DNA from: Leptolyngbyaceae cyanobacterium
Lineage (GTDB): Bacteria; Cyanobacteriota; Cyanobacteriia; Cyanobacteriales; Aerosakkonemataceae
DNA length: 64,000 bases
Direction of reading: 5' to 3'
Assembly (NCBI GenBank): GCA_036703985.1
Contig: DATNQN010000108.1
Span: forward strand, 1-64,000
The notes under the pieces were generated by a model. It made no database searches. It saw only the letters and a list, made by a program, of their open reading frames with translations, and was not told the DNA's origin. Made by a program: the position numbers and the translations under genes. Positions 49,301 through 57,623 of this stretch are shown piece after piece; within the stretch, counting starts at the first letter, position 1, and the number at the start of each line of letters is the position of its first letter.

Positions 49301-50623
49301 TTACTTTGCAGAAAGTCGTCGATGCACGGTTGCTAAACCATCCGCATCACCTACATTTCCGGGAAACAAAACCACTGGCAAATTGGGAAACTGAGGATGA
49401 TTTTCTGGAGTTCTGACCATCGAACAACCTGCTAAAATTTGCCCCAACAATCGCGCTGATGTTAATGCTAAACCAGTACTTACCACATCATTTGAAGTAA
49501 TCCCGCCTTTGCTAATTAAAAATCCAATATCGCCAGGTAAACCTCGCACGATATCCATCAACAAAGCAGAAACCGCCAAACCAAATTGCAAGCGGGTTTC
49601 GGTATCCTTAAATTGTAATTCTTGACGACTGGTGTAAACTACTGGAGTTTTTCCATTGCTATGCACGTCATGAACTTGTTGCAGGATTTTTGACAACAAA
49701 GCAGCGCGTTGGGATTCCGAATCATCTAATAAATGAGAGACATCGACCTCAATTCCCACTACTCCAGTTTCTTGCAACAAACGTTCTAATTGTTCGGTAG
49801 TTTTTTTTACGTGAGAACCGACAATTACCGCACCGGGTTTGCCTTCTCGCACGTATTGTGCCATATTTTCGGCAGCAATCGGTTGGGGAGGTAGGGCAGC
49901 TAAAGCTGTTAAAATACTGGCGGCGCTGCGAAATAAAAAGCGTTTTCCTTGACTGGCGGCGGTGAGAATATCTGCGGCAAATTTGTTTAAATCTGCTTGA
50001 TTTTCGCCATCGACTACGCCACATTGATTACCCGTCAGGTTAATCAATCTGTCTAAACTACCAGCGCGAATATCTGTTAGTAAAAATCTCTCTACCTCTT
50101 CAGCTTTAATTCTGCCTTTGGTTTTTTCTTCGACATATTTTGGCAGGTAACTGTGATGGTATCCGAATACAGAATCGCGGGCAAATTCGGTTTCGTGAAC
50201 TGGGGTTGGTACGCCGTTGACGATGAGATAATGGATGCTGTCGCGGGTAAAGCGTCCGCCTTCAAAAAAGGCGGGAACCAAAAAATGGGCGTCAAATGGG
50301 CCGATTTCTTCGGCAATTACATCGGTTTCGACTGGGTAATGTCCGCGCAAAGTGGAGTCAGAACGACTGACAACGAGGAAATCTCGCACTTGTTCTGCTT
50401 CTAAGGCGATTTTCAGGTTGTGGCAAACTTCGCGAGTGCGAGTGGCTGCTTCTTCTGGGGTAAGTGCCCTTGTATTTGTCAGTACGAAGAAAATCGGTGA
50501 AGAGTCGGTTAACCCCAAACGCAAGGTGTCAACGTCCCAGCGTGTTAGCAGCAAGCAACTGTGGACGGTTTGAGAACCTGTGGGGTCATCATCGAGGACA
50601 ATAATTTTAGGTTTGCTGGTCAT
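49301..50623 (-). CDS. Four-carbon acid sugar kinase family protein (DUF1537)
   Basis: Kinase of 440 residues with the DUF1537 N-terminal domain (IIVLDDDPTGSQTVHSC, VSRSDSTLRGHYP, HFLVPAFFEGGRFTRDS) and a C-terminal nucleotide-binding domain (GFLISKGGITSNDV). The family phosphorylates four-carbon sugar acids such as erythronate or threonate. No aldolase or dehydrogenase partner lies nearby, so the substrate in this organism is open. It is 2 bp downstream of the first of three paralogous membrane genes and probably cotranscribed. Confidence 0.88.
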   Translation of the reverse strand: MTSKPKIIVLDDDPTGSQTVHSCLLLTRWDVDTLRLGLTDSSPIFFVLTNTRALTPEEAATRTREVCHNLKIALEAEQVRDFLVVSRSDSTLRGHYPVETDVIAEEIGPFDAHFLVPAFFEGGRFTRDSIHYLIVNGVPTPVHETEFARDSVFGYHHSYLPKYVEEKTKGRIKAEEVERFLLTDIRAGSLDRLINLTGNQCGVVDGENQADLNKFAADILTAASQGKRFLFRSAASILTALAALPPQPIAAENMAQYVREGKPGAVIVGSHVKKTTEQLERLLQETGVVGIEVDVSHLLDDSESQRAALLSKILQQVHDVHSNGKTPVVYTSRQELQFKDTETRLQFGLAVSALLMDIVRGLPGDIGFLISKGGITSNDVVSTGLALTSARLLGQILAGCSMVRTPENHPQFPNLPVVLFPGNVGDADGLATVHRRLSAK

Positions 50624-50625
50624 TT

Positions 50626-51297
50626 TTAAGGTGAACGTTTATTTTGCAATTTTCTCATTTCTTCTTGTACGCTAAGACCGATTTGCAATGCTTCGTTTAA
50701 AAAATGTCCGTATTCGCCAGCGCGATCGTTTACCTGAATTGCCATCAAAGCTGCTAAATTATTGGTGAGTAAGCCTGGGTTGGCGGCTATCAAGCTTTTA
50801 TTTTCGCGCAAAATCCGTTCGCTCATCAAGGCGCGGATTAAATCTTCTCGCGTGAGTTGCAATGCTTCGATTAATTTTTTGCGATCGGTTAAAGTAGAGG
50901 CAGGGGTTCCCGCGTTTGCCAGTTGGTCGTTAATGTCGATTGCTTTGAGTACGGCGTGATATCTGTCTACATCATCTAACAAACTGACTAGTAATTGCGG
51001 AACGTGCTGTTTTAACCAAAATAATCGGCCAAATGTGACCAAAATTGGCACGATGACGATTAATAAAATAATCCACTTCAAAGATAGCAAACCTAGCGGT
51101 CTAATGATAAATATATAGATGATTCCGACAACGATCGGAGTAAGCGCTACCCCAATCAGTAATTCGTTGAATAAAAAAGTTAATCGCTTCCCGGAGTTTC
51201 GCAGCAAGGAGGGTCTAAATACATCTTCTGTATCTACACCGCTGAGGTGCTTTAATTCTCCTTTGGTAATTTCTAAATTTTGTAAATCTGGGTTCAC
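50626..51297 (-). CDS. Membrane protein, tandem paralogue A (unrecognised family)
   Basis: Protein of 223 residues starting with GTG behind an AAGGA ribosome site. It begins NPDLQNLEITKGELKHLSGV, has two membrane helices (about 44-96), then a helical cytoplasmic-type region containing DINDQ, LTREDLIRALMSERILREN and a C-terminal LQIGLSVQEEMRKL. It shares all these landmarks with paralogue B (51310-51963) and more weakly with C (52285-53022). No known family is recognised; the third domain may form a helical bundle. Confidence 0.75.
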   Translation of the reverse strand: MNPDLQNLEITKGELKHLSGVDTEDVFRPSLLRNSGKRLTFLFNELLIGVALTPIVVGIIYIFIIRPLGLLSLKWIILLIVIVPILVTFGRLFWLKQHVPQLLVSLLDDVDRYHAVLKAIDINDQLANAGTPASTLTDRKKLIEALQLTREDLIRALMSERILRENKSLIAANPGLLTNNLAALMAIQVNDRAGEYGHFLNEALQIGLSVQEEMRKLQNKRSP

Positions 51298-51309
51298 GAG
51301 TAATCCTTA

Positions 51310-51963
51310 TTATTCAGGGAGATGGCGGCTTTGTTTTAATTGTCTCATTTCATCTTGAATACTCAAGCCAATTTGAAATGCTTCATTTAATATCCGTCCG
51401 TATTGACTAGCTTCTTCATCCACTTGCAAAGCTGCCAATGTGGTTAAGTTATTGGCAAATAATTCGGGATTGAATTTGATAAATTTTTCATTTTCTCTCA
51501 AGACTCTTTCTGTCTTTAAAGCGCGAATAATGTCTTCTCGCGTTAATTTCAATGCTTCGATTACTCGTTCCCTATCTTTTAAGGCAACTCCCGGATTTCC
51601 GGCAGCTTCGATTTGGTCGTTAATATCGATACCTTTGACAGTGATGTTAAATCGTTCTACGTCTTCCAAAAGATTGATAAAATGACGATTATTCTGGGTG
51701 AGCAGTATTTTTCTAATATCTTGAATGAGGAGAATAGCTGCTAGCGATATATGCACGCCAATTAAAAGTAAACGGTGGTCGGGAAAAACAAAATATAAAA
51801 TAAAACCACTAACAGAAAGTAAGCCGATTAACAATAGGGTGTGCATTACTTCTGAGAAGTATTTTCGCAGTTTTGGGGGTCTGATTATATTACGTACACT
51901 GACACCGCTGAGGTGTTTTAGTTCCCCTTTAGTAATTTCTAAGCCTTGTAAATCTGGTCGCAC
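51310..51963 (-). CDS. Membrane protein, tandem paralogue B (unrecognised family)
   Basis: Protein of about 217 residues. It starts RPDLQGLEITKGELKHLSGV after a GTG at 51963; a longer open frame from 52017 is possible but its hydrophobic lead is not shared by A or C. Two membrane helices (about 40-85) precede a helical domain with DINDQIEAAGNPG, LTREDIIRALKTERVLREN and FQIGLSIQDEM. It is 12 bp upstream of paralogue A, so in one operon with it. Confidence 0.72.
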   Translation of the reverse strand: MRPDLQGLEITKGELKHLSGVSVRNIIRPPKLRKYFSEVMHTLLLIGLLSVSGFILYFVFPDHRLLLIGVHISLAAILLIQDIRKILLTQNNRHFINLLEDVERFNITVKGIDINDQIEAAGNPGVALKDRERVIEALKLTREDIIRALKTERVLRENEKFIKFNPELFANNLTTLAALQVDEEASQYGRILNEAFQIGLSIQDEMRQLKQSRHLPE

Positions 51964-52160
51964 GGCTGTATATTTTTTAACTGGGACTAGGAAAAGAAGA
52001 ATTAGTAGAAGCACCAACGAAATCTTTGCTGGACAAGATTTTTGGCTAACACCCGGTCTCTGCTGGAATGCGATCGCGTTTGGTACTACAATCCAATGTT
52101 AATTCACCATCGAGCTTTTGCCCATTCGATCCCCCTGGTTAGACAAATTGCGGTTAAGGT

Positions 52161-52287
52161 AGAATACAGAATCCAGAATCCAGAATCCAGAATTCAGAAT
52201 TTAGAATCAGTTAATTCTCTTGTGTCAGTATTTTTTATCTCCTGAATTCTGACTTCTGACTCCTGAATTCTGACTCCTGACTCCTTA
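52161..52287. repeat. STRR tract with complementary halves
   Basis: Degenerate repeats of CAGAATC (52166-52208) are followed by repeats of CTGACTC and CTGAATT (52241-52285). The two halves are roughly complementary, so the tract could fold back. It fills the gap between paralogues B and C and touches the stop of C. No gene is seen in the rest of 52018-52284. Confidence 0.75.
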
Positions 52288-53022
52288 CTTCAATTTTCGT
52301 AAATCGCAACAATTATGCAATTTAATCATTTCTGCTTGTACTCTAACTGCTAATTCCACTATTTGACCAAGAAAGAGTTCGTATTCGCTACTGGTATCGA
52401 TTACTCGCAGTTGTTGTAAAGTAGACAAGTTACTGGCTAATAATTCATTTTCCGCATCGACAAAACTTTTATCCTCTCTAAATTTTTTCTCTAATATCAA
52501 AGCTCTCACCAGGTCGTATTTCGCCAGTTCGATCGCTTCCACTACTTTTTCTCTATCCATTAATAGAGTTGACTTTTTTTTCATTTCTTCTTCAGGCTTT
52601 TCATTCAAACGCAAGTCTTCAACCAGTAGATTGAAATTATTTACTTCTTTTACTAAGTTTCCGACAAATGGAGTGATATATTTTTTAAGCACAAGCAATC
52701 TAACTTGTAAAGTACATCCCACCGCAGCCAAAAAAATTACGGTATTTCCAATCAAAGCTGGAAAATTTGGTAAAAATCGGTAAAAAATAATTACCGATAA
52801 AGTTCCTAAAAGATACAGAAACATCAAAAGAAACAGTAAAATTATTGTCAATTCTTTCTTTGGTTCTTCTAATTTATTATGTGTAATTAAATCCACAAAA
52901 TTCAATAAATAATCTTTGATATCAGAGGCAGTCCCTGCTAGCAGTACCTCATCCTTATTTAAACCAGTCAAATTTTTTAAGTCATCATCAGTAATCTCGA
53001 AGCCATGTAAGGTGGATTTCAT
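52285..53022 (-). CDS. Membrane protein, tandem paralogue C (unrecognised family)
   Basis: Protein of 245 residues, a diverged relative of paralogues A and B. It has FEITDDDLKNLTGL at the N-terminus where A and B have LEITKGELKHLSG, then two membrane helices (about 62-112) and a C-terminal region with VVEAIELAKYDLVRALILEK and SEYELFLGQIVELAVRVQ. It has an extra acidic/lysine insert (EKPEEEMKKKS). It is separated from B by an STRR tract, so it may have its own promoter. Function unknown. Confidence 0.72.
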   Translation of the reverse strand: MKSTLHGFEITDDDLKNLTGLNKDEVLLAGTASDIKDYLLNFVDLITHNKLEEPKKELTIILLFLLMFLYLLGTLSVIIFYRFLPNFPALIGNTVIFLAAVGCTLQVRLLVLKKYITPFVGNLVKEVNNFNLLVEDLRLNEKPEEEMKKKSTLLMDREKVVEAIELAKYDLVRALILEKKFREDKSFVDAENELLASNLSTLQQLRVIDTSSEYELFLGQIVELAVRVQAEMIKLHNCCDLRKLK

Positions 53023-53083
53023 AGCTATAGACTCCTATGATTTACAGCATGATATCTAGTTTACTCGATGTAGTACGGAATGG

Positions 53084-53109
53084 GAGGACTAAAGTCTTCA
53101 CTACAAACT
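53084..53109. repeat. Half copy of the GTTTGTAGTGAGGAC repeat
   Basis: GGGAGGACTAAAGTCTTCAC followed by TACAAAC is one arm of the palindrome seen complete at 10106-10160. It lies between two minus-strand genes. Confidence 0.6.
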
Positions 53110-53151
53110 TGGGTTATTAATGTAGAGTTCGGTTGATTGAAGCTTTACTAT

Positions 53152-53790
53152 CTAAAGTCTTTCTTCATATTCAGTCATCAGTCGGCGTTCAGGTAAAAAC
53201 ACTAATGAAAAAATATCTATTCGTACAGAAGAACCAGAACGTTTAAGTTGATATCCAAACTTATTACCTTGATAAAGACGGCGAAAATCTATCGCTTCCT
53301 TGAATATATCTGTAAAGCGAGAAAGTTTAAAGTCAGCCGCAATTTCACTTCCCCATACGCTAGTTAAAAGTTCGATAATTTCAGTATCTTGACGGGGGTC
53401 ATACCTTCTTTCTGCAATAGTTTTGGCAATAGATGTTTGAGGAAAGTAAACGCCTTCATTTAATACCGTGTTAGTGCGATCGCTATATAAATCAACGGTA
53501 AATTTTTCACTTTTCCAACTAACAGGCGGAACGGAATTAGTATAGGGTATCATATATATTTTAACTGGTACGGGTAGATAGGCAACTAAACCCGGTTCGG
53601 TAGAGTCTGTCTGAAAGTTTAGTCCTTTGAATAAAGGATTGCCACGAAAACGTGCCATAGATTGTTGTAAGGTTTCTCCCGGTAGCGCGTTGACAGGTAA
53701 ACTGGTAAATAGAGAGAAAATTATGGCTAGTAGAAGTTGTATTTGTGTAAATTTTAGTATTTGGTGGTACATTGCGATCGCATTCCTCAA
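53152..53790 (-). CDS. Secreted hypothetical protein
   Basis: Protein of 212 residues with an N-terminal hydrophobic signal (LLLAIIFSLFTSLPVNA, probable cleavage after VNA). The mature part is mixed polar with VPVKIYMIPYTNSVPP and DLYSDRTNTVLNEGVYF, ending in basic RRLMTEYEERL. An internal ATG at codon 7 is another possible start. No family recognised. Confidence 0.65.
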   Translation of the reverse strand: MRNAIAMYHQILKFTQIQLLLAIIFSLFTSLPVNALPGETLQQSMARFRGNPLFKGLNFQTDSTEPGLVAYLPVPVKIYMIPYTNSVPPVSWKSEKFTVDLYSDRTNTVLNEGVYFPQTSIAKTIAERRYDPRQDTEIIELLTSVWGSEIAADFKLSRFTDIFKEAIDFRRLYQGNKFGYQLKRSGSSVRIDIFSLVFLPERRLMTEYEERL

Positions 53791-53885
53791 ACCACAATCT
53801 GCGAAATTCGGCTATTTTGCGGATTCCTACTTGCTGGAGCTACCCTTCTCCCCAATTATAGATACTTTTCATTAAATTGATTCAC

Positions 53886-53989
53886 TATAGCGATCCTAAA
53901 TGAATTGCGAACAACTAAACCCCTCCCAACCCTCCCCTTACTAAGGGCAGGGCTAGGGTGGGTTTGATTACTTAAATAGGATCGCTATA
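53886..53989. mobile_element. 104-bp MITE-like element, copy 2
   Basis: Same length and same 13-bp terminal inverted repeats (TATAGCGATCCTA) as the copy at 3525-3628, in the same orientation, about 95 percent identical by eye. It sits in the divergent gap between two secreted-protein genes and may carry or disrupt promoter elements. Confidence 0.85.
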
Positions 53990-54043
53990 GGTATAGCCAG
54001 ATGCGCTATTCTATAAATGATTATTATTTGACTCTAAACCCGC

Positions 54044-54496
54044 ATGAAACGCAAAATTTTGTTAATTTTTATTAGCTTAATTCTTTCTTTCAATGTATTG
54101 GTATCGCCTGCTTTATCGCAAACTGCATCAAACTGCGATCGTCATGAAGAAAGCGTTGCTTTTCAAATCCCATCATATAAGATTCAGCATCAAGGAGAAG
54201 CTGTACTCAACATCAAAGTTGCTTACCGCATAACGCCAGATGCGATCGAGCAAAAAGATTACCCTGATTTTATGCCAATGAAAAATGATATCGATCGTTT
54301 TTTTGTCAATTATCCAAATGAAACAGATTATTGGGAAATCGTTAATAATAACCTCAGTAAATTTATATTAGACAAATATCCACAGATATCATCTTTGAGT
54401 ATTGAACTTGATGTCATGCCGACTTCGCAAGAACCTTTTCCTCATTCGAGTATAGTCAAAAGCACTCGACCCCAAGGTTGTCATCTCACTATTTAG
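54044..54496 (+). CDS. Secreted hypothetical protein
   Basis: Protein of 150 residues with a clear signal peptide (KRKILLIFISLILSFNVLVS, likely cut after ALS or nearby). The mature domain (HQGEAVLNIKVAYRITPDAI) is likely a small alpha/beta periplasmic protein. Two cysteines could pair. No family recognised. The MITE ends 54 bp before the start, so it may have its promoter next to or inside the element. Confidence 0.68.
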   Translation: MKRKILLIFISLILSFNVLVSPALSQTASNCDRHEESVAFQIPSYKIQHQGEAVLNIKVAYRITPDAIEQKDYPDFMPMKNDIDRFFVNYPNETDYWEIVNNNLSKFILDKYPQISSLSIELDVMPTSQEPFPHSSIVKSTRPQGCHLTI

Positions 54497-54608
54497 CATT
54501 TATCATCTCAAATCAAAAAATAAAAAATGAAAATACTAGAACAAACCACTACTAAACTAACTATTAAAAGAAACGATTTTTTAAGTGGTTTTTATCTAAT
54601 AAATAGTT

Positions 54609-55118
54609 ATGATAACGAGTCTGACAAGCTGGTTTTCTTTGTCAGTTTGTTGGGATTCAATTAATCATTTAATTTCCAAAAAGAAGGGTTTGGTAAGTTA
54701 CGAATCAATACTGATAGCGGCGCTAATAGGAATAATTTTTTCTATAATTGCGCTACTATTTTTTATGGGAGCGCTTTTTAACGCACCTTATGCGAGGATT
54801 TTTACTTTTGATAAAGAGCGTCATCTGTTTAGCGTGAAAAGTAAATTGCTGATTAGACTCGATCGAGAGTTTTTATCTAGAAAATTACCGAAACCTTTAA
54901 ATTCACTATTAATCGGAGATACTACTGTAGAGTACCCACTTTCAGAATTTGTTGAAGCGCGACATATAATTCAACTAACTTCAGATGGAAAAATGGATCG
55001 AGTTAGCATTATTCTCAAGTCTAATATCGCCATCGACATCACTGAATTAAGCGGTGGAACGCTAGCTGCTGGAAAAGAACAAATAGCTGAATTTATTAAC
55101 AACTTTATCAAGAGTTAA
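54609..55118 (+). CDS. Membrane-anchored hypothetical, possibly frameshifted
   Basis: Open frame of 169 residues with one membrane helix (about 33-55, SILIAALIGIIFSIIALLFF) and a soluble domain (IFTFDKERHLFSVKSKLL, then VEYPLSEFVEARHII). The first 25 residues look unnatural. A different frame from ATG 54527 reads MKILEQTTTKLTIKRNDFLS, a start often seen in small cyanobacterial membrane proteins, and ends at 54664. The real gene may therefore begin at 54527 with a frameshift near 54610-54660. Confidence 0.55.
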   Translation: MITSLTSWFSLSVCWDSINHLISKKKGLVSYESILIAALIGIIFSIIALLFFMGALFNAPYARIFTFDKERHLFSVKSKLLIRLDREFLSRKLPKPLNSLLIGDTTVEYPLSEFVEARHIIQLTSDGKMDRVSIILKSNIAIDITELSGGTLAAGKEQIAEFINNFIKS

Positions 55119-55138
55119 ACAAGTAAGCAGCCAGATGG

Positions 55139-55554
55139 TAAAGTAGATATACTAAACATTGCCTATTAAACGGAAAGAGCAATTATAAACCAGCCCAAAA
55201 GCCTATATTTCTGTAGAGGAAACAGAAAATAGCGATGACGAATGATGCACTAAAAATTCTTCACAAGATGACTGCGATCGATCCTGAAATAGAGGAAATG
55301 GTGAGAGAATCATCTCTTAATGCAGAGTTAGCACAGCTAATTTACAATCTAAGAAAGCAAGCTGGATTAACTCAAGCTCAACTTGCCGATCGCATTGATA
55401 CAAAACAGTCAGCGATCGCGCGACTTGAGGATGCAGATTATGAAGGGCATTCGCTGTCAATGTTGCAAAAAATTGCACGGGCGCTGAATCAACGTTTGGA
55501 AGTTAAGTTGGTTGCGATCTCCCGTACCTAAAGCTTCTAAAGTAGATATACTAA
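55139..55554. repeat. 17-bp direct repeats flanking the xre gene
   Basis: TAAAGTAGATATACTAA occurs at 55139-55155 and again at 55538-55554, both followed by similar ATTG-CCTA sequence. One lies 79 bp before the XRE regulator and one 39 bp before the ATPase gene. TATACT within it could be a -10 box, or the repeat could be an operator for the XRE protein. Confidence 0.6.
55235..55531 (+). CDS. XRE family HTH regulator (HigA-like)
   Basis: DNA-binding protein of 98 residues. The HTH reads LRKQAGLTQAQLADRIDTKQ followed by SAIARLEDADYEGHSLSML. The N-terminal extension (IDPEIEEMVRESSLNAELAQ) resembles HigA-type antitoxins. No HigB toxin adjoins. The position 62 bp before the ATPase gene, with matching direct repeats before both genes, suggests it controls the ATPase/DUF4276 pair. 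A decayed partial copy lies at 57424-57580. Confidence 0.85.
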   Translation: MTNDALKILHKMTAIDPEIEEMVRESSLNAELAQLIYNLRKQAGLTQAQLADRIDTKQSAIARLEDADYEGHSLSMLQKIARALNQRLEVKLVAISRT

Positions 55555-55593
55555 GGATTGACCTACACTTGACTGTCTAGGCAATTTTAACTA

Positions 55594-56766
55594 GTGAGAA
55601 TGATGACATTTAGCCGTATGAATACATTTGAACACATATCAGTAAGAGGTTTTCGACGTCTTCAAGATATTGACCTTGAGATGAGAAATCTCATCGTTAT
55701 GATTGGTGCAAACGGATCGGGAAAAACTTCTTTTTTAGATGTTCTTTCCGTACTAGCTGCTTCAGCAAGAGGGAATTTACATAATATATTGCAACTCAAA
55801 GGTGGATTGAATGAAATTTTGACACGAGGTAAAGCACGGGAACTAGAAATTGCTGTTTCAATGAAAGTCCCAGAAAGACAGCCTTTAAAGTATAGTTTAA
55901 ATTTATATCCTAAAGGTTTATCTTATGAAATTAGAGACGAAACTTTAACACAGCAAAGCAATATAAGCGCCCCTGAACCCTTTAAGTATATTGAATCAGA
56001 TGGGTTAGATATTAAGTATTTTAGTCAAGAAGACCGCAAACTTTTGAGGCCGAATTGGGAACACAACCCTCTTGAAACATCACTTTCTCAAGTTCCTAAA
56101 ATGTATCGCGAACCAGAGAATTTGAGAAAGAGTCTTGCTTCGTGTACCTATTATGGGGCACTCGATGTTTCAGAGAAAAGCGCAATTCGTTTACCGCAAG
56201 CAATGCGCCCTGCAAAGTTGCCTGGAGCAAGCGGTGAAGACTTGGTTTCCTGTCTTTATGACCTGCGGGAAACCGATCGCGATCGCTTTGAAATGGTTGA
56301 AAATATTCTATCTGCTGCCTTTCCAGATTTTGAGCGATTAAACTTTCCTCCAGTAGCCGCTGGAACTCTTACAATGACTTGGACAGATAGAAATTTTTCT
56401 CAACCTATCTACGTACATGAATTATCAGAGGGAACACTGCGATTTTTGTGGTTGGTTACTCTTTTGCAAAGTCAAAATTTAACAACAATCACTTTGCTAG
56501 ATGAGCCGGAAGTTAGTTTACATCCCGAACTTTTAAGACAGTTAGTATATTTAATGAGAGAAGCTGCAAAACACACTCAACTAATCGTTGCAACCCACTC
56601 AGATCGACTAATTAGATTTCTAGAACCACGGGAAGTTTTGATTTGCGATATCGAAGAAGGTGAAGCAAAAATGACTTGGGCTGACACTCTTAACCTGGAT
56701 AAGTGGTTAGAAGATTACAGCCTTGATCAAGTTTGGGCAATGAATGTTATGGGTGGTCGTCCATGA
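55594..56766 (+). CDS. AAA family ATPase (AAA_21/OLD-like)
   Basis: ABC/SMC-type ATPase of 390 residues. Walker A is GANGSGKT (about 38-45), the signature region is VHELSEGTLRFLWLVTLL, Walker B is TLLDEPEVSLHPELL, and the switch histidine is ATHSDRLIRF. There is no TOPRIM domain in the same chain; that function would come from the overlapping DUF4276 gene. Such two-gene ATPase/nuclease-like pairs are typical anti-phage modules. The GTG at 55594 or an ATG at 55618 could be the start. Confidence 0.9.
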   Translation: MRMMTFSRMNTFEHISVRGFRRLQDIDLEMRNLIVMIGANGSGKTSFLDVLSVLAASARGNLHNILQLKGGLNEILTRGKARELEIAVSMKVPERQPLKYSLNLYPKGLSYEIRDETLTQQSNISAPEPFKYIESDGLDIKYFSQEDRKLLRPNWEHNPLETSLSQVPKMYREPENLRKSLASCTYYGALDVSEKSAIRLPQAMRPAKLPGASGEDLVSCLYDLRETDRDRFEMVENILSAAFPDFERLNFPPVAAGTLTMTWTDRNFSQPIYVHELSEGTLRFLWLVTLLQSQNLTTITLLDEPEVSLHPELLRQLVYLMREAAKHTQLIVATHSDRLIRFLEPREVLICDIEEGEAKMTWADTLNLDKWLEDYSLDQVWAMNVMGGRP

Positions 56767-57371
56767 AAATTGCTATTTTGGTTGAAGGCGCTACTGAAGT
56801 AGCATTTAGAGAGAAATTACGTGAGTTTCTGCAAAGTCGTTTAGAGCAAAAAATGCCTAAGCTTAAATTTATTCCGCAGAATGGTCGCATTCCCAAGGAA
56901 GATAAACTCAAGCGTGTTGTTGAAAATCTTTTAGATAATGATGGATATGATGCTGTGATTGCACTTACAGATGTTTATACGGGAACAAATGACTTTGAAG
57001 ATGCGGCTGATGCTAAAGCTAAAATGACAAAATGGGTGGGAAATAACCCCAAATTTTATCCCCATACAGCATTGCATGATTTTGAAGCATGGCTTTTGCC
57101 ATATTGGGAAACTATCAAAAGTTTAGCAAAACACGATCGTTCTGCTCCTAGTGGTTCTCCTGAAACTGTGAATCACCAAAAACCTCCTTCTTATTGGATT
57201 AAGGAGATTTTTAGAGTAGGTAAATGCAGAAGAGATTATAATAAAGAGAGTGATGGCAAAGCGATTTTAAAGAAGAACGATTTGATGATTGCGATTCAAG
57301 CTTGTCCAGAGCTAAAAGCTTTTGTGAATCGAATCATTTCTCTGTGTGATGAAGATAAAGTAATTCCTTGA
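56763..57371 (+). CDS. DUF4276 family protein (TOPRIM-like)
   Basis: Protein of 202 residues beginning KIAILVEGATEVAFREKLRE. The VEGxTE motif (Glu8, Glu12), AVIALTDVYTGTNDF and ALHDFEAWLL are DUF4276 landmarks and resemble the acidic metal-binding centre of TOPRIM nucleases. The start overlaps the ATPase stop as ATGA. The pair is organised like two-gene ATPase plus TOPRIM defence systems such as PARIS, but belongs to a different family. The assignment to defence is inferred from family and context. Confidence 0.85.
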   Translation: MKIAILVEGATEVAFREKLREFLQSRLEQKMPKLKFIPQNGRIPKEDKLKRVVENLLDNDGYDAVIALTDVYTGTNDFEDAADAKAKMTKWVGNNPKFYPHTALHDFEAWLLPYWETIKSLAKHDRSAPSGSPETVNHQKPPSYWIKEIFRVGKCRRDYNKESDGKAILKKNDLMIAIQACPELKAFVNRIISLCDEDKVIP

Positions 57372-57423
57372 TGTCACATTACAATTTATCTTCATTTGTT
57401 GGCAGAGGTTGGTTTTATAAGCT

Positions 57424-57580
57424 TGATTAACTCAAGCTTAACTTGCGATCGCATTGTACAAAACAGTCAGTCATTGCGCGACTTGAAGATGCAGATTATG
57501 AGGGACATTCGCTGTCAATGTTGCAAAAAATTGCACTGGCGGTGAATCAACGTTTGCAAGTTAAGTTGGTTGCGATCGAC
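57424..57580 (+). pseudogene. Decayed partial copy of the XRE regulator gene
   Basis: About 157 bp closely match bases 55365-55520 of the xre gene, from the GATTAACTCAAGCT start of the HTH to AAGTTGGTTGCGATC. The copy has a CAA-to-TAA stop and small deletions, so it is not translated as an HTH. It follows the DUF4276 gene, so the ATPase pair lies between a functional and a broken copy. The tail to 57622 looks like an older regulator C-terminus. Confidence 0.85.
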
Positions 57581-57623
57581 GATATCGTAGAGTCATTCAG
57601 ACCTAAAAAAACAAACGATTAAT

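Noticed and set aside
49195-49416. 73-codon open frame on the plus strand
   Set aside because: It is made of tandem TTCATCTGTG repeats and the antisense of the DUF1537 kinase gene end.
52018-52160. Possible gene fragment in the gap before the STRR tract
   Set aside because: Short open frames in several phases, none with recognisable sequence or a ribosome site.
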